From assembly GCA_964576515.1 (NCBI GenBank), contig CAZNUW010000005.1, positions 1 to 64,000 of the forward strand: a stretch of DNA of 64,000 nucleotides. Direction: 5' to 3'. The position numbers were made by a program, and so were the translations under genes. Position 1 is the first letter of the stretch, and every line of letters begins with the position of its first letter. A model generated the notes under the pieces. That model saw only the letters and a list, made by a program, of their open reading frames with translations, searched no databases and had not been told where the DNA came from. Positions 25,637 through 34,713 of the stretch are shown here, piece by piece. Source of the DNA: SHVO01 sp964576515 (GTDB taxonomy: Bacteria > Pseudomonadota > Alphaproteobacteria > Rhodospirillales > Rhodospirillaceae).

Positions 25637-27070
25637 GTGAGAGACGCCCCAGTGCCCTTGGATCAATCCCTGCTCGACCGCCTGATCGATATCGTCGGCC
25701 CCGCCGCATGCATCCGCGACGAGAGCGCCATGGCGCCCTACCTGCATGAGGAACGCGGGCTGTACCACGGCAAGGCGGCGCTGGTCGTCCGGCCGGCGAC
25801 GACCGCCGAACTCGCGCAGGTTGTCGCGACATGCGCCGCGGCGAAAGTCGCTATCGTGCCGCAGGGCGGCAACACCGGCCTTTGCGGCGGCGCAGCCCCC
25901 CATGAGGACGGCAGCGAGATCATCGTGAGCCTCGGGCGCATGAACAAGGTGCGCGCCATCGACCCGACCAATTTCACCGTCACCGTGGAGGCGGGCTGCA
26001 TCCTGGCCGACGTGCAGCGCGCCGCCGCCGAACAAAACTGCCTGTTTCCCTTGAGTCTGGGCGCCGAAGGCAGCTGCCAGATCGGCGGCAACCTCGCGAC
26101 CAACGCGGGCGGCATCAACGTGCTGCGGTACGGCAACGCGCGCGATCTTGTGCTGGGCTTGGAAGTCGTGCTGCCGGACGGACGCATCTGGAACGGCCTG
26201 CGCGCGCTCGGCAAGGACAACACCGGCTACGCGCTGCGTCAGCTTTTCGTGGGCGCGGAAGGCACGCTCGGCATCATCACAGCGGCGGTCTTGAAGCTGT
26301 TCCCGCGCCCGACCGAGACGGCGACCGCCTTGTGCGCGTTGAACAGCCTGGACGACGCCTCGAAGCTTTTGAACCGCGCGCGGTCATTGTCCGGCGACGC
26401 CGTGACGGCGTTTGAACTGATCCCGCGCATCGGTCTTGAGATGTGCATGCGCCATATCGCGGGCGTCAGCGATCCCTTGCAGAACCCGCACCCGTGGTAC
26501 GTGCTGATGGAGTTCTCGACCTCGCGCCCCGACGCGAGCGTGCGCACCAGCTTCGAGACGCTGCTGGAAGCCGCGTTCGGCGAGGAGATCATCGCCGACG
26601 CCGTCATCGCGGAAAGCCTGGAGCAGCGCAACAACCTGTGGCGCATCCGCGAGTCCCTGCCGGAAGCGCAGAAACACGAAGGCGGCAGCATCAAACACGA
26701 TGTCGCGGTGCCGGTCTCGCTGGTGCCGACCTTCATCCGCGAGGGCATGGAGCTGATCGCGAAACACTTCCCCGGCGCGCGGCCGGTGCCATTCGGCCAT
26801 CTGGGCGACGGCAACATCCACTTCAACATCACGCAGCCGGCGGGCGCAGACAAAGCCACCTACCTCGCCCAGTGGACGGAGATGAACCGGATCGTGCACG
26901 ACCTGGTGGTCGGCATGAACGGGTCGATCTCGGCCGAGCACGGCATCGGCCGCCTCAAGGTGGACGAGATGAAACACTATAAGGATCCGGTCGAACTGGA
27001 CCTGATGCGCCGCCTCAAACACGCCATTGACCCGCAAAACCTGATGAATCCGGGCAAAGTCGTCGACTAG
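25637..27070 (+). CDS. FAD-linked oxidase / 2-hydroxyacid dehydrogenase (GlcD/D2HGDH-like)
   Basis: The 477-residue product has the PCMH-type FAD-binding domain (VPQGGNTGLCGGA at about residues 74-86, GSCQIGGNLATNAGGINVLR, GAEGTLGIITAAVLKLFP) and the FAD-oxidase C-terminal domain with PFGHLGDGNIHFN and SISAEHGIGRLK. The histidines of those last two motifs bind substrate or metal in D-lactate and D-2-hydroxyglutarate dehydrogenases. The substrate cannot be fixed from sequence. Two GTG starts are possible (25637 or 25652). It stands alone. Confidence 0.9.
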   Translation: MRDAPVPLDQSLLDRLIDIVGPAACIRDESAMAPYLHEERGLYHGKAALVVRPATTAELAQVVATCAAAKVAIVPQGGNTGLCGGAAPHEDGSEIIVSLGRMNKVRAIDPTNFTVTVEAGCILADVQRAAAEQNCLFPLSLGAEGSCQIGGNLATNAGGINVLRYGNARDLVLGLEVVLPDGRIWNGLRALGKDNTGYALRQLFVGAEGTLGIITAAVLKLFPRPTETATALCALNSLDDASKLLNRARSLSGDAVTAFELIPRIGLEMCMRHIAGVSDPLQNPHPWYVLMEFSTSRPDASVRTSFETLLEAAFGEEIIADAVIAESLEQRNNLWRIRESLPEAQKHEGGSIKHDVAVPVSLVPTFIREGMELIAKHFPGARPVPFGHLGDGNIHFNITQPAGADKATYLAQWTEMNRIVHDLVVGMNGSISAEHGIGRLKVDEMKHYKDPVELDLMRRLKHAIDPQNLMNPGKVVD

Positions 27071-27207
27071 ACGACGCCGTCCCCCGTCTTATTGAAGATT
27101 CGTTAGGGAAGCCGTGCGATGAAGGCTCCTATCGTCATGGTTGCATCCGCGCGGCGAGACTCATCTTGCGCCGGCCGGACCGTGACGGCCAACCATTGGG
27201 GTGAGTC

Positions 27208-27834
27208 ATGAAAAAAATCGGTTTTGTCCTTGGCCTGGGTCTCGCGACCCTTCTGTCCGGCGCCGCGAGCGCCGCGGACTCGGGGCCGTACGTGTCCGGC
27301 GCGGCCGGCCTCCACTTCGCCGAAGGAACGGCGTTCGATATCGAACAGCCGACCCTTCCGACCACAGTCGGCGCCGTCAAATTCGAGACGGGATACAACC
27401 TCGTCGCCGCGCTGGGTTACCGCTTCGAGAATATGCGCGCCGAACTGGAAGTCGGATACCGCACCGCCGGCGCCGATACCGTCGACGGAAACCAGAGCGC
27501 GATCTCCGGCAGCGTGAACGTGCTGTTCAATGTCGGCATCGCCCAGGGTATCTATCCCTACATCGGCGGCGGCGTCGGCATCGCCAACAACCGCTGGGAT
27601 AGCGTGCAGAGCGGCTTCGGCCCGATCTATCACGACGAGAGCGCCAAGTTCCAATATCAGGCCATCGTCGGCGCCGAAATGGATGTCGGCCCGCGCACGA
27701 CGCTGTTCGTCGACTACCGCTACATCGGCTCGACCGACAACAGCTATCGCGCCGGTCCCGCGGCGACCGCCGTGGGCGCGGACGCGATGAGCCACAACGT
27801 GATGGTTGGCGTACGCTACAATTTCATGAACTAG
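27208..27834 (+). CDS. Outer-membrane beta-barrel protein
   Basis: A signal peptide (MKKIGFVLGLGLATLLSGAASA, about 22 residues) is followed by a small barrel of alternating strands rich in Tyr and Gly (NLVAALGYRFENMRAELEVGY, YIGGGVGIANN, TTLFVDYRYIG) and a last strand HNVMVGVRYNF. This is the Opa/OmpA-barrel-like layout of about eight strands. It is probably an outer-membrane structural or adhesion protein; no peptidoglycan-binding domain follows. GGGGTGAG just before the ATG is a good binding site. A strong terminator follows. Confidence 0.88.
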   Translation: MKKIGFVLGLGLATLLSGAASAADSGPYVSGAAGLHFAEGTAFDIEQPTLPTTVGAVKFETGYNLVAALGYRFENMRAELEVGYRTAGADTVDGNQSAISGSVNVLFNVGIAQGIYPYIGGGVGIANNRWDSVQSGFGPIYHDESAKFQYQAIVGAEMDVGPRTTLFVDYRYIGSTDNSYRAGPAATAVGADAMSHNVMVGVRYNFMN

Positions 27835-27853
27835 AGCGCCGCTAAAACGAAGA

Positions 27854-27882
27854 AGCGCCGGCCTCACGGCCGGCGCTTTTTT
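27854..27882 (+). terminator. Intrinsic terminator
   Basis: The perfect 10-base arms AGCGCCGGCC and GGCCGGCGCT have a TCAC loop and are followed by six T's. The hairpin ends the barrel-protein transcript and probably helps end the convergent gene from the right. Confidence 0.95.
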
Positions 27883-27903
27883 ATTTGCGTCTCTGCGGAA
27901 GCC

Positions 27904-28467
27904 CTAGTCGACGGGGAACGCCGGCGCCGGCGCGGCGGCCTGCACGACGGTCCCCGCATCCGCGGTGATCGGGGCGGGGACGGCCTGCGGCGCCGGCACG
28001 GCGCACGCCGCCGGATAGCCGGCGGCTTCAAGCATATGGGCGACAGACGTCGCCACCAGCTCATGAGGCCGTTCCTGCAACGCCAAAAATACCGTCCAGG
28101 TTTGCTGGCAGAACTGCTCCGGCGCTTCGGCGCGATGGAGCCCCGCGACGTTGGCGAGTTGGGTGATATGACGATTGAGCGCCGGCTGGCCGCCGCCCGT
28201 GCGCTTGAAATAGCTGATGAGATCGGCGCCGCCGTCGGCGAGCGGCGCGCGGAACGCTTCCACGAAATTATTGTAAGCGTCGCGCTGGTTACAGGCGAGC
28301 GCGGCCACCATCAGGCGGCTTTGCAGATGCCGGAGGCTGAACGCGACCGCTTCCTCGGCCGTCACGCAAGTGGCGAGATCGCTCGCCGCGCGCGCCGGCA
28401 CCGCAGCCGCCGCGACGCCGCAGACGGCGGCCACGCCACACGCCGCGCGCAAAAACCCAGCTTTCAT
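27904..28467 (-). CDS. Unrecognised exported protein (187 residues)
   Basis: A signal peptide (MKAGFLRAACGVAAVCGVAAAAVPARA) precedes a mostly helical domain with several cysteines (LATCVTAEE, ALACNQRD, EQFCQQTW, PAACAVPA), ending in an Ala/Pro-rich tail. It is probably periplasmic. The ATG at 28467 with GGAAGGG six bases upstream is chosen over a TTG two codons earlier. No family is recognised. Confidence 0.75.
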   Translation of the reverse strand: MKAGFLRAACGVAAVCGVAAAAVPARAASDLATCVTAEEAVAFSLRHLQSRLMVAALACNQRDAYNNFVEAFRAPLADGGADLISYFKRTGGGQPALNRHITQLANVAGLHRAEAPEQFCQQTWTVFLALQERPHELVATSVAHMLEAAGYPAACAVPAPQAVPAPITADAGTVVQAAAPAPAFPVD

Positions 28468-28722
28468 GTGCAACCCTTCCCTCTGCCGCCCGACCCTTGG
28501 CGCATAATGGTATTTTACTGTTAGACGCCCGATGCGGCAAAACGTTTCGCTGTCACGGGATATTTTTTACAACCTCGTCCCGGGGTCGAACGCGTAAGGG
28601 TTGTTCCGGGGCGATCCCGGGCACAGCCCTGGTTCCCGCGTAAGGTGCAGCGCTATAGTCGCCCCCCACCCGGCCCTTCGGCTTTTCCAGCGCCCGCGAA
28701 GGATCGGAACCCAAGAGGCACG

Positions 28723-29847
28723 ATGACCGGCATCACCTGGTACATTTTCCGGCAACTGATCATCGGCACGAGCCTTGTGAGCGTGGCGCTCGCCTTCCTC
28801 GTATGGCTGACCCAGTCGCTGCAATTCCTGCAGTTCATCGTGAACAAGGGGCTGGCCCTGGGCGCATGGCTGAAGCTGACGGTCCTGCTGCTGCCTTGGT
28901 TCCTGTCGGTGATCCTGCCCGCGGCGTTGTTCTTCGTCGTTCTGTTCGTTTACAGCAAGCTTTCGGTCGACCGCGAACTGGTCGTGGCGCAGGCCGCCGG
29001 CATGAGCCGCTTGCGCATCGCGTCCCCGGGCCTGTTGAGCGCCGGCGTCGCCGTGACCATGGGGCTTGTCTTCACGCTGTATCTGGTCCCGGAAAGCATG
29101 CGGTCGTTCAAGGAACTGCAATGGACCATCCGCAGCGACGTGTCGCAGGTGTTGCTGCGCGACGGGACGTTCAACCAGATCAGCGAGAATTTGACCGTCT
29201 ATGTCCGCGGCCGCGATAGGAACGGCGATCTGATCGGCGTCATGGTGCACGACACCCGCGACGCGGACAGCGCGATGACCTTGATGGCCGAGCGCGGCGC
29301 GATCGGCGACGGCGCGGGCGGATCGAGCGTCGTGCTGTACAACGGCAGCCGGCAGGAGCTGCGCCGAGACACGGCGAATCTCTCGGTGCTCTACTTCGAC
29401 AGCTACACGCTCGATTTCGGCAATGTCGGCGCCGCGGGCGACGACCGTTACGCGGACATCCGCGAGCGCCCGACGCGCGACTTGTTCACGCTGTCCGAGG
29501 CCGATGGAATCTCGCCGGCCAATGTGGTGCGGATGCGGGCGGAGGGGCATCAGCGCATCGTGGGGCCCGTCGGCGCGCTGACCTTCACGCTGATCGCCCT
29601 CGCGTTCCTGTTGACCGGCGCTTTCGACCGCAAGGGGCAGACCAAGCGCATGATGGGCGCGGTGGTCATCGTCGTGGGCCTGCAGGCCGCCGCGCTGGGC
29701 GTCATGAGCCTCGCCTCTAAAGATATTGCATATGTGCCCGCGATGTACGCTGTGGCGTTGCTCCCGGTACCCGTGGGCCTGTATATCCTTCTGGCGCCGC
29801 AGTGGCCGCTGCGGCGATCGGCGCCGGTCCGGGCTCGGATAGCTTAG
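28723..29847 (+). CDS. lptF: Lipopolysaccharide export permease LptF
   Basis: The 374-residue protein has the LptF/LptG (YjgP/YjgQ) layout. A cluster of membrane helices near residues 10-30, 47-75 and 95-118 is followed by a large periplasmic beta-jellyroll part (about 130-255) and three more helices at the C-terminus. SVDRELVVAQAAGMSRLRI after the second helix is the coupling-helix region that contacts the LptB ATPase. The start at 28723 follows AAGAGG. The partner lptG, normally the next gene, is absent here; lptD follows after 35 bases. Confidence 0.92.
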   Translation: MTGITWYIFRQLIIGTSLVSVALAFLVWLTQSLQFLQFIVNKGLALGAWLKLTVLLLPWFLSVILPAALFFVVLFVYSKLSVDRELVVAQAAGMSRLRIASPGLLSAGVAVTMGLVFTLYLVPESMRSFKELQWTIRSDVSQVLLRDGTFNQISENLTVYVRGRDRNGDLIGVMVHDTRDADSAMTLMAERGAIGDGAGGSSVVLYNGSRQELRRDTANLSVLYFDSYTLDFGNVGAAGDDRYADIRERPTRDLFTLSEADGISPANVVRMRAEGHQRIVGPVGALTFTLIALAFLLTGAFDRKGQTKRMMGAVVIVVGLQAAALGVMSLASKDIAYVPAMYAVALLPVPVGLYILLAPQWPLRRSAPVRARIA

Positions 29848-29882
29848 TCGGGACGGCATAATCAGGACTGCGATACCGCTTG

Positions 29883-32156
29883 ATGACGACCCCTTTGTTT
29901 CCCGGCCGCGTTGCAGGCCGCCCGGCGCGGGCCCATCGGCGCGCCACAGGTCATTGCATCGGGGGCAGCCGCGCGGGTATCCGCATCACGGGGATCCACA
30001 TCCTGACGGCGCTGGGCCTCGCATTCGGCCTGATGTCGGCGCAAGAAACAAGGGCCGCGGCCCTCGACGGCGCCGAGACGGCCGCGCCCGACGAAAGTTC
30101 GCTGCTGCTCGCCGACGACCTGACCTACGACGAGAGCGGCGACATCCTGACCGCCAGCGGGTTCGTGGAAATCCAGCGCGGCAACCTGATCCTCTTGGCC
30201 GACAAGATCGTTTACGACCGCCGCGCCGACGTGGCGACCGCGACCGGCAACGTCTCGATCCTGGAGGCCAACGGTTCGGTCTTCTTCTTCGAGAGCATCC
30301 AGGTGACGGGCGACCTGAAGGAAGGCCTGGCCCAGGAAGCGCGCGTGCTGCTGTCCGACAAATCGCGCCTTGCGAGCCGCGCGATCCGCCGCGTGCCGGG
30401 CGGCGTGAGCGAACTGTATTCCGCCGTCTATACCGCCTGCGACAGCTGCGGCGACCAGAATCCCTTGTGGCAATTGAAAGCCGGCCGCGTGCGTTACGAC
30501 GCGGAAGCGGAGATGGTCTATTACCGCAACGCGTGGCTTGAGTTCGGCGGCGTGCCGGTGTTCTACACGCCGTACCTCGCCCACCCCGATCCCACCGCGG
30601 GACCGAAGAGCGGACTTCTGCTGCCGACCATCGGCGCGGGCCGCAACCTCGGCCTGTCGTACCAGCAGCCCTATTACATCCACCTGTCCGACACGCGCGA
30701 CGCGACCATCACGCCGTTCCTGACGACCGGCGCCGGGAACGGCGCCACCGGCGAGTACCGCCAGAATTTCCAGAAGGGCCAGATGCGCCTGTTCGGAAGC
30801 TTGATGGCCGGCGACCCGGAGCTTTCGGAAGACGTGCGCGGCCACATCCAAAGCTGGGGGCGCTGGGACATCAACCAGCATTGGCGCTCGGGCACCGACA
30901 TCCACCTGGCCACGGACCGCACCTATCTACGCCGTTACGGCTTCGACGCGCCGACGTGGCTGACGACCAACGTGTTCGCCGAACGATTCAGCCAGAGCAC
31001 CTACTTCTCGGCGAACGCCTATTACTTCCAGCGCCAGCGCCTGCCGCTCACGAACAATTCCGTTCCGATCGTCACGCCGCTTCTGGCCTATAACTACACG
31101 AGCCAACCCGACGATCTGGGCGGCTACTGGACCATCGACGGCAACGGCCTCGTGCTGGTGCGCGAGCGCGGCAACGACACGAGCCGCCTGTCCAGCCGCG
31201 TGGGTTGGAACCTTCCGTTCACCAGTCCGCTCGGCGACGTCTATACCTTCCGCGCCGGTGTGCGCGGCGACGGGTACTACGTCCGCGATTTGGAGCGGCC
31301 GTCGCGCGCGGATACCTTCACCGGCACGACAGGGCGTTTCGTGCCGGAAGCCTCGCTGGAATGGCGCATGCCGTTCGTGAGCAACGAATACGGCTTCCAT
31401 CAGATGTTGGAGCCCATCGTGCTGGCCGCGGTCAGCCCCATCGGCGTGAACCCGGAAGAGATCCCGAACGAGGATTCACTCGATCTGGAATTCGACGACA
31501 GCAACCTGTTCAGCATGCACCGCTTCTCCGGCCTCGACCGGGTGGAGACGGGCGCGCGCATCAACTACGGTTTGAAATGGGCCGCGTTCCGGCAGAACGG
31601 CGGTTCGATGTCGGTGCTGCTGGGCCAGGTCTATCGTTTCCACGACGATCCGATCTTCTCGCCGCTTTCGGGCCTGCGCGGGAATTTCTCGGACATCGTC
31701 GGCCGCATCGATTTCACGCCCAACCCATACATCGACCTGCAGTACCGCTTCCGCCTGGACAAGAAATCGCTGGTAAGCCGGCGCAGCGAGGTGAGCATGT
31801 CGACGGGCACGGACCCGTTCCGCATCGGGGGGACATATGTGTTCGTGACCTCGGACGGGAGCCTGCCCGGCATCCCGAACAACACCGAGGAACTTTACGT
31901 CTCCGCCTCGAGCCGCCTGACCCGCAACTGGAGCCTGGTCGCGGGTCACCGGCACAATCTGGGGCCGGGCGGCGGCCCGATCCGGACCGATATCGGCGTC
32001 ACCTACGAGGACGAGTGTTTCATCATCGGGCTGGATATCGCTCACGATCGCACCGAGGACCGCGACTTCAAGCGGGGCGTGGGCGTCATGCTGCGCATCA
32101 ACCTGAAGACCCTGGGCGACCTGCGGTTCAACACCGACGTCAATTCTCCGCGCTAG
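29883..32156 (+). CDS. lptD: LPS-assembly outer-membrane protein LptD
   Basis: The 757-residue product has an export signal near residues 35-60, an N-terminal OstA/LptA-like jellyroll (SSLLLADDLTYDESGDILTA, then IVYDRRADVATATGNVSI) and a long C-terminal beta-barrel (LGLSYQQPYYIHLSD, LQYRFRLDKKSL, LRINLKTLGDLRF). LptD inserts lipopolysaccharide into the outer leaflet with LptE. A single CDSC pair (TACDSCGD) lies in the jellyroll and may form a disulfide. The N-terminal 35 residues before the hydrophobic stretch are basic and unusually long, so a later start is possible. Confidence 0.95.
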   Translation: MTTPLFPGRVAGRPARAHRRATGHCIGGSRAGIRITGIHILTALGLAFGLMSAQETRAAALDGAETAAPDESSLLLADDLTYDESGDILTASGFVEIQRGNLILLADKIVYDRRADVATATGNVSILEANGSVFFFESIQVTGDLKEGLAQEARVLLSDKSRLASRAIRRVPGGVSELYSAVYTACDSCGDQNPLWQLKAGRVRYDAEAEMVYYRNAWLEFGGVPVFYTPYLAHPDPTAGPKSGLLLPTIGAGRNLGLSYQQPYYIHLSDTRDATITPFLTTGAGNGATGEYRQNFQKGQMRLFGSLMAGDPELSEDVRGHIQSWGRWDINQHWRSGTDIHLATDRTYLRRYGFDAPTWLTTNVFAERFSQSTYFSANAYYFQRQRLPLTNNSVPIVTPLLAYNYTSQPDDLGGYWTIDGNGLVLVRERGNDTSRLSSRVGWNLPFTSPLGDVYTFRAGVRGDGYYVRDLERPSRADTFTGTTGRFVPEASLEWRMPFVSNEYGFHQMLEPIVLAAVSPIGVNPEEIPNEDSLDLEFDDSNLFSMHRFSGLDRVETGARINYGLKWAAFRQNGGSMSVLLGQVYRFHDDPIFSPLSGLRGNFSDIVGRIDFTPNPYIDLQYRFRLDKKSLVSRRSEVSMSTGTDPFRIGGTYVFVTSDGSLPGIPNNTEELYVSASSRLTRNWSLVAGHRHNLGPGGGPIRTDIGVTYEDECFIIGLDIAHDRTEDRDFKRGVGVMLRINLKTLGDLRFNTDVNSPR

Positions 32157-32294
32157 GGATGGGGCGGAAAGCCTGAAATCCCTGTAATTCCCGGGGATTA
32201 GATGTCGCCACACAACCGTTTACGCGGCTGGTTTTCGCGATCGCGTTCATTGCGTCGAAACTGAACGGCACGGCGCCAAATATCTCTTTTATTT

Positions 32295-32342
32295 GAGCCG
32301 GTTCCGACCGGAAAACCGCGCACACTTTTCTGGAACCGGCTC
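32295..32342. repeat. Inverted repeat upstream of surA
   Basis: The perfect 11-base arms GAGCCGGTTCC (32295-32305) and GGAACCGGCTC (32332-32342) enclose a 26-base spacer containing GGAAAACCGCGCACACTTTTC. The wording is close to the CCGGTTCC-CACTTTT part of the repeat at 9354-9462, so it may be a short or degraded relative. It lies in the 239-base lptD-surA gap and could also act in transcript processing. Confidence 0.6.
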
Positions 32343-32395
32343 TCGTTCTTGCGTATGTTACCGCCCTTCCCGTTTGAAGACCGGTAACGACGACA

Positions 32396-33676
32396 ATGAA
32401 CACCCGCTTTGCAGTCCTGGTTTGCGCCTCGGTTGGACTTCTGACTCAGGCCGCGAGCGCCCAGATGCAGCCGCAGCGCCCGAACGCCACGCCCGCCATG
32501 AGCATCGCCGCCGTGGTGAATGACGAGATCGTGACCTTGCGCGAAGTCCAGAACCGCATGGGCCTGTTCATCGCCACCGCCCGTATCGAGAACACGCCGG
32601 AGGTCCAGCGCCGTCTGGTGCCGCAGGTGATCGATTCCCTGATCGACGAGCGCCTGAAGATGCAGGAAGCCCGCCGCCAGAAAGTGACCGTGACCACGGA
32701 AGAGGTCCGCGCGGCCGTCAACACCATCGAGGACCGCAACGGCATGCAGCCCGGCACCTTGCGTGCGATGATGGACGAACGCGGCATCGATATGGACACC
32801 CTCTATGCGCAGATCGAAGCCGACAGCGTGTGGGTGAAGGTGGCGCAGGAGCACCTCGCCCGCGAAGTGGTCGTGACCGCCGCGGAAGTGAAAAGCGTGA
32901 TCGACCGCGCGAAGGCGAACCAGGGCAAGCCGGAATACCTGCTGTCGGAAATCGTGATCCCCATTTCCTTCACGCTGCCGGAACAAGCCGCGCGCGAACT
33001 GGGTCAGCGCCTCGTCCAGCAGATCCGCGGCGGCGCGCCGTTCCAAGCGGCGGCCCAACAGTATTCCCAAAGCGCCACCGCCGCCGTCGGTGGCGATCTC
33101 GGCTGGGTGATCCAGGGCGACCTGGAAGGCGACCTCGCCAAGGTGATTCCGGCAATGCAGCCGAACGACATTTCGGAACCCGTGCGCGTAGGCGAAGCGT
33201 TCCGCGTGATCGCGCTGCGCGCCAAACGCGCCTCGGGCGAACCCGACCCGCAGGCCGCGGCCGTCACGATGAGCCAGATCTACCTTCCCACCGAAGGCGG
33301 CCGCGCGCTGCCGTCGGACAAGCTGGAAGCCTTCGCCCATCAGATCACCACCGACGTCGCGAACTGCGACGCTATGAACGAACTGGCCGCCGAGATCGGC
33401 ACGCCGGGCTCGGGCCCGATCCCCCCGGTGTACGTCGGCGCGCTGCCGGAGAAGGTGCGCGACGCCGTCGTGAACCTGCCCGTGAATAAAGTAAGCGATG
33501 TCATCTCGGTCGGCGGCGCGCGTCTCTATGCGATGGTGTGCCAGCGTCAGGCCGACACGGGCGTCCCCGGCGAAGGTCAGGTGCGCAACATGCTGGAGAA
33601 CAGCAAGCTGAACAACATCGCCCGCCAGAAACTGCGCGATCTGCGCCGCCAGGCTCTGATCGACGTCCGCCTGTAA
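32396..33676 (+). CDS. surA: Periplasmic chaperone / peptidyl-prolyl isomerase SurA
   Basis: A signal peptide (about 22 residues) is followed by the SurA N-terminal chaperone domain (SIAAVVNDEIVTLREVQNRM onward), a parvulin PPIase domain with YLLSEIVIP ... GGDLGWV (about residues 180-265), and a second, degenerate PPIase-like domain before the C-terminal helix. SurA escorts unfolded outer-membrane proteins, including LptD. Its place between lptD and pdxA is the classical order. Confidence 0.93.
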   Translation: MNTRFAVLVCASVGLLTQAASAQMQPQRPNATPAMSIAAVVNDEIVTLREVQNRMGLFIATARIENTPEVQRRLVPQVIDSLIDERLKMQEARRQKVTVTTEEVRAAVNTIEDRNGMQPGTLRAMMDERGIDMDTLYAQIEADSVWVKVAQEHLAREVVVTAAEVKSVIDRAKANQGKPEYLLSEIVIPISFTLPEQAARELGQRLVQQIRGGAPFQAAAQQYSQSATAAVGGDLGWVIQGDLEGDLAKVIPAMQPNDISEPVRVGEAFRVIALRAKRASGEPDPQAAAVTMSQIYLPTEGGRALPSDKLEAFAHQITTDVANCDAMNELAAEIGTPGSGPIPPVYVGALPEKVRDAVVNLPVNKVSDVISVGGARLYAMVCQRQADTGVPGEGQVRNMLENSKLNNIARQKLRDLRRQALIDVRL

Positions 33677-33696
33677 GAACTCCTTTGAGCGCCCCC

Positions 33697-34713
33697 ATGC
33701 GCGCCGCGCCGCTCGCGCTCACCATGGGGGAGCCCGCCGGCATCGGCGGCGAGATCGCCCTGAAAGCCTGGATGCGGCGCGCTGAACTGCCGCCCTTCTT
33801 CATCATCGACGATGCCGTACGGCTCGACGCGTTGGCCAAGAGGTTCGGCATCGCATGCCCCATCGCGCCTATCGCCGACGCCCGCGAAACACATGATGTT
33901 TTCGCCCGAGCTCTTCCCGTTCTCGCCCTCGCGAAACCTCTGCCGCAAACGGTGACGCTTGGCGCGCCAAGCGGCGTCAGCGCGCCGTCGGTCGTGAGTT
34001 CCATCGATCAAGCCGTGGCGTTGGTTAAAGCGGGCGCGACCTCGGGCCTCGTGACGAACCCGATCCAGAAGGCGACGCTGCAGAACGCCGGCTTCGCGTT
34101 CCCCGGCCACACCGAGTATCTGGGTCACCTCGCAGGCGGCGCGGATGCTGTGATGATGCTGCTGATCGAGGAATTGAAGGTCGTGCCGGTCACCGTACAC
34201 GTGGCGATCAAGGATGTGGCGGCAACATTGTCCACCGCCGCCATCGTTCACTGCGCGCGCGTCACGGCAACCGCGCTCGCCCGCGACTTCGGCGTCGCGC
34301 GGCCACGGCTCGCCATCGCCGCCTTGAACCCGCACGCGGGCGAGAAAGGCAAAATGGGTGGTGAGGAAACCAGCGTCATCGCCCCGGCCATCGCGCAACT
34401 TCGCGCCGACGGGATCGATGTGAGCGGCCCCGCGCCCGCCGATACCTTGTTCCACGCGGCCGCCCGGCGCGGTTACGACGCCGCGATCTGCATGTACCAC
34501 GACCAGGCGCTCATCCCGCTCAAGACGCTGGATTTCGCCGGTGGCGTGAACATGACGCTGGGGCTTCCTTTTGTGCGCACCTCGCCCGACCATGGCACGG
34601 CCTGCGACATCGCCAACCAGGGGATCGCCGATCCATCCAGCCTGATCGCGGCATTGAAGGCCGCGGGCGCCGTCGCGGCGCGGCGGGCCATATCACAGGC
34701 CCCAGCCTCATGA
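33697..34713 (+). CDS. pdxA: 4-hydroxythreonine-4-phosphate dehydrogenase PdxA
   Basis: The 338-residue product has LALTMGEPAGIGGEIALKAW at the start, VTNPIQKATL and the metal-binding histidines in PGHTEYLGHL, and late segments ALNPHAGEKGKMGGEE and MYHDQALIPLKTL typical of PdxA. The enzyme works in the DXP-independent vitamin B6 pathway. The ATG at 33697 is chosen; a TTG four codons upstream is possible. It overlaps rsmA by four bases. Confidence 0.96.
   Translation: MRAAPLALTMGEPAGIGGEIALKAWMRRAELPPFFIIDDAVRLDALAKRFGIACPIAPIADARETHDVFARALPVLALAKPLPQTVTLGAPSGVSAPSVVSSIDQAVALVKAGATSGLVTNPIQKATLQNAGFAFPGHTEYLGHLAGGADAVMMLLIEELKVVPVTVHVAIKDVAATLSTAAIVHCARVTATALARDFGVARPRLAIAALNPHAGEKGKMGGEETSVIAPAIAQLRADGIDVSGPAPADTLFHAAARRGYDAAICMYHDQALIPLKTLDFAGGVNMTLGLPFVRTSPDHGTACDIANQGIADPSSLIAALKAAGAVAARRAISQAPAS

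Noticed and set aside
28560..28680. GC-rich stretch with CCCGGGG words upstream of lptF, considered as a palindromic repeat
   Set aside because: The arms do not pair cleanly. It resembles a degraded intergenic palindrome but cannot be supported.
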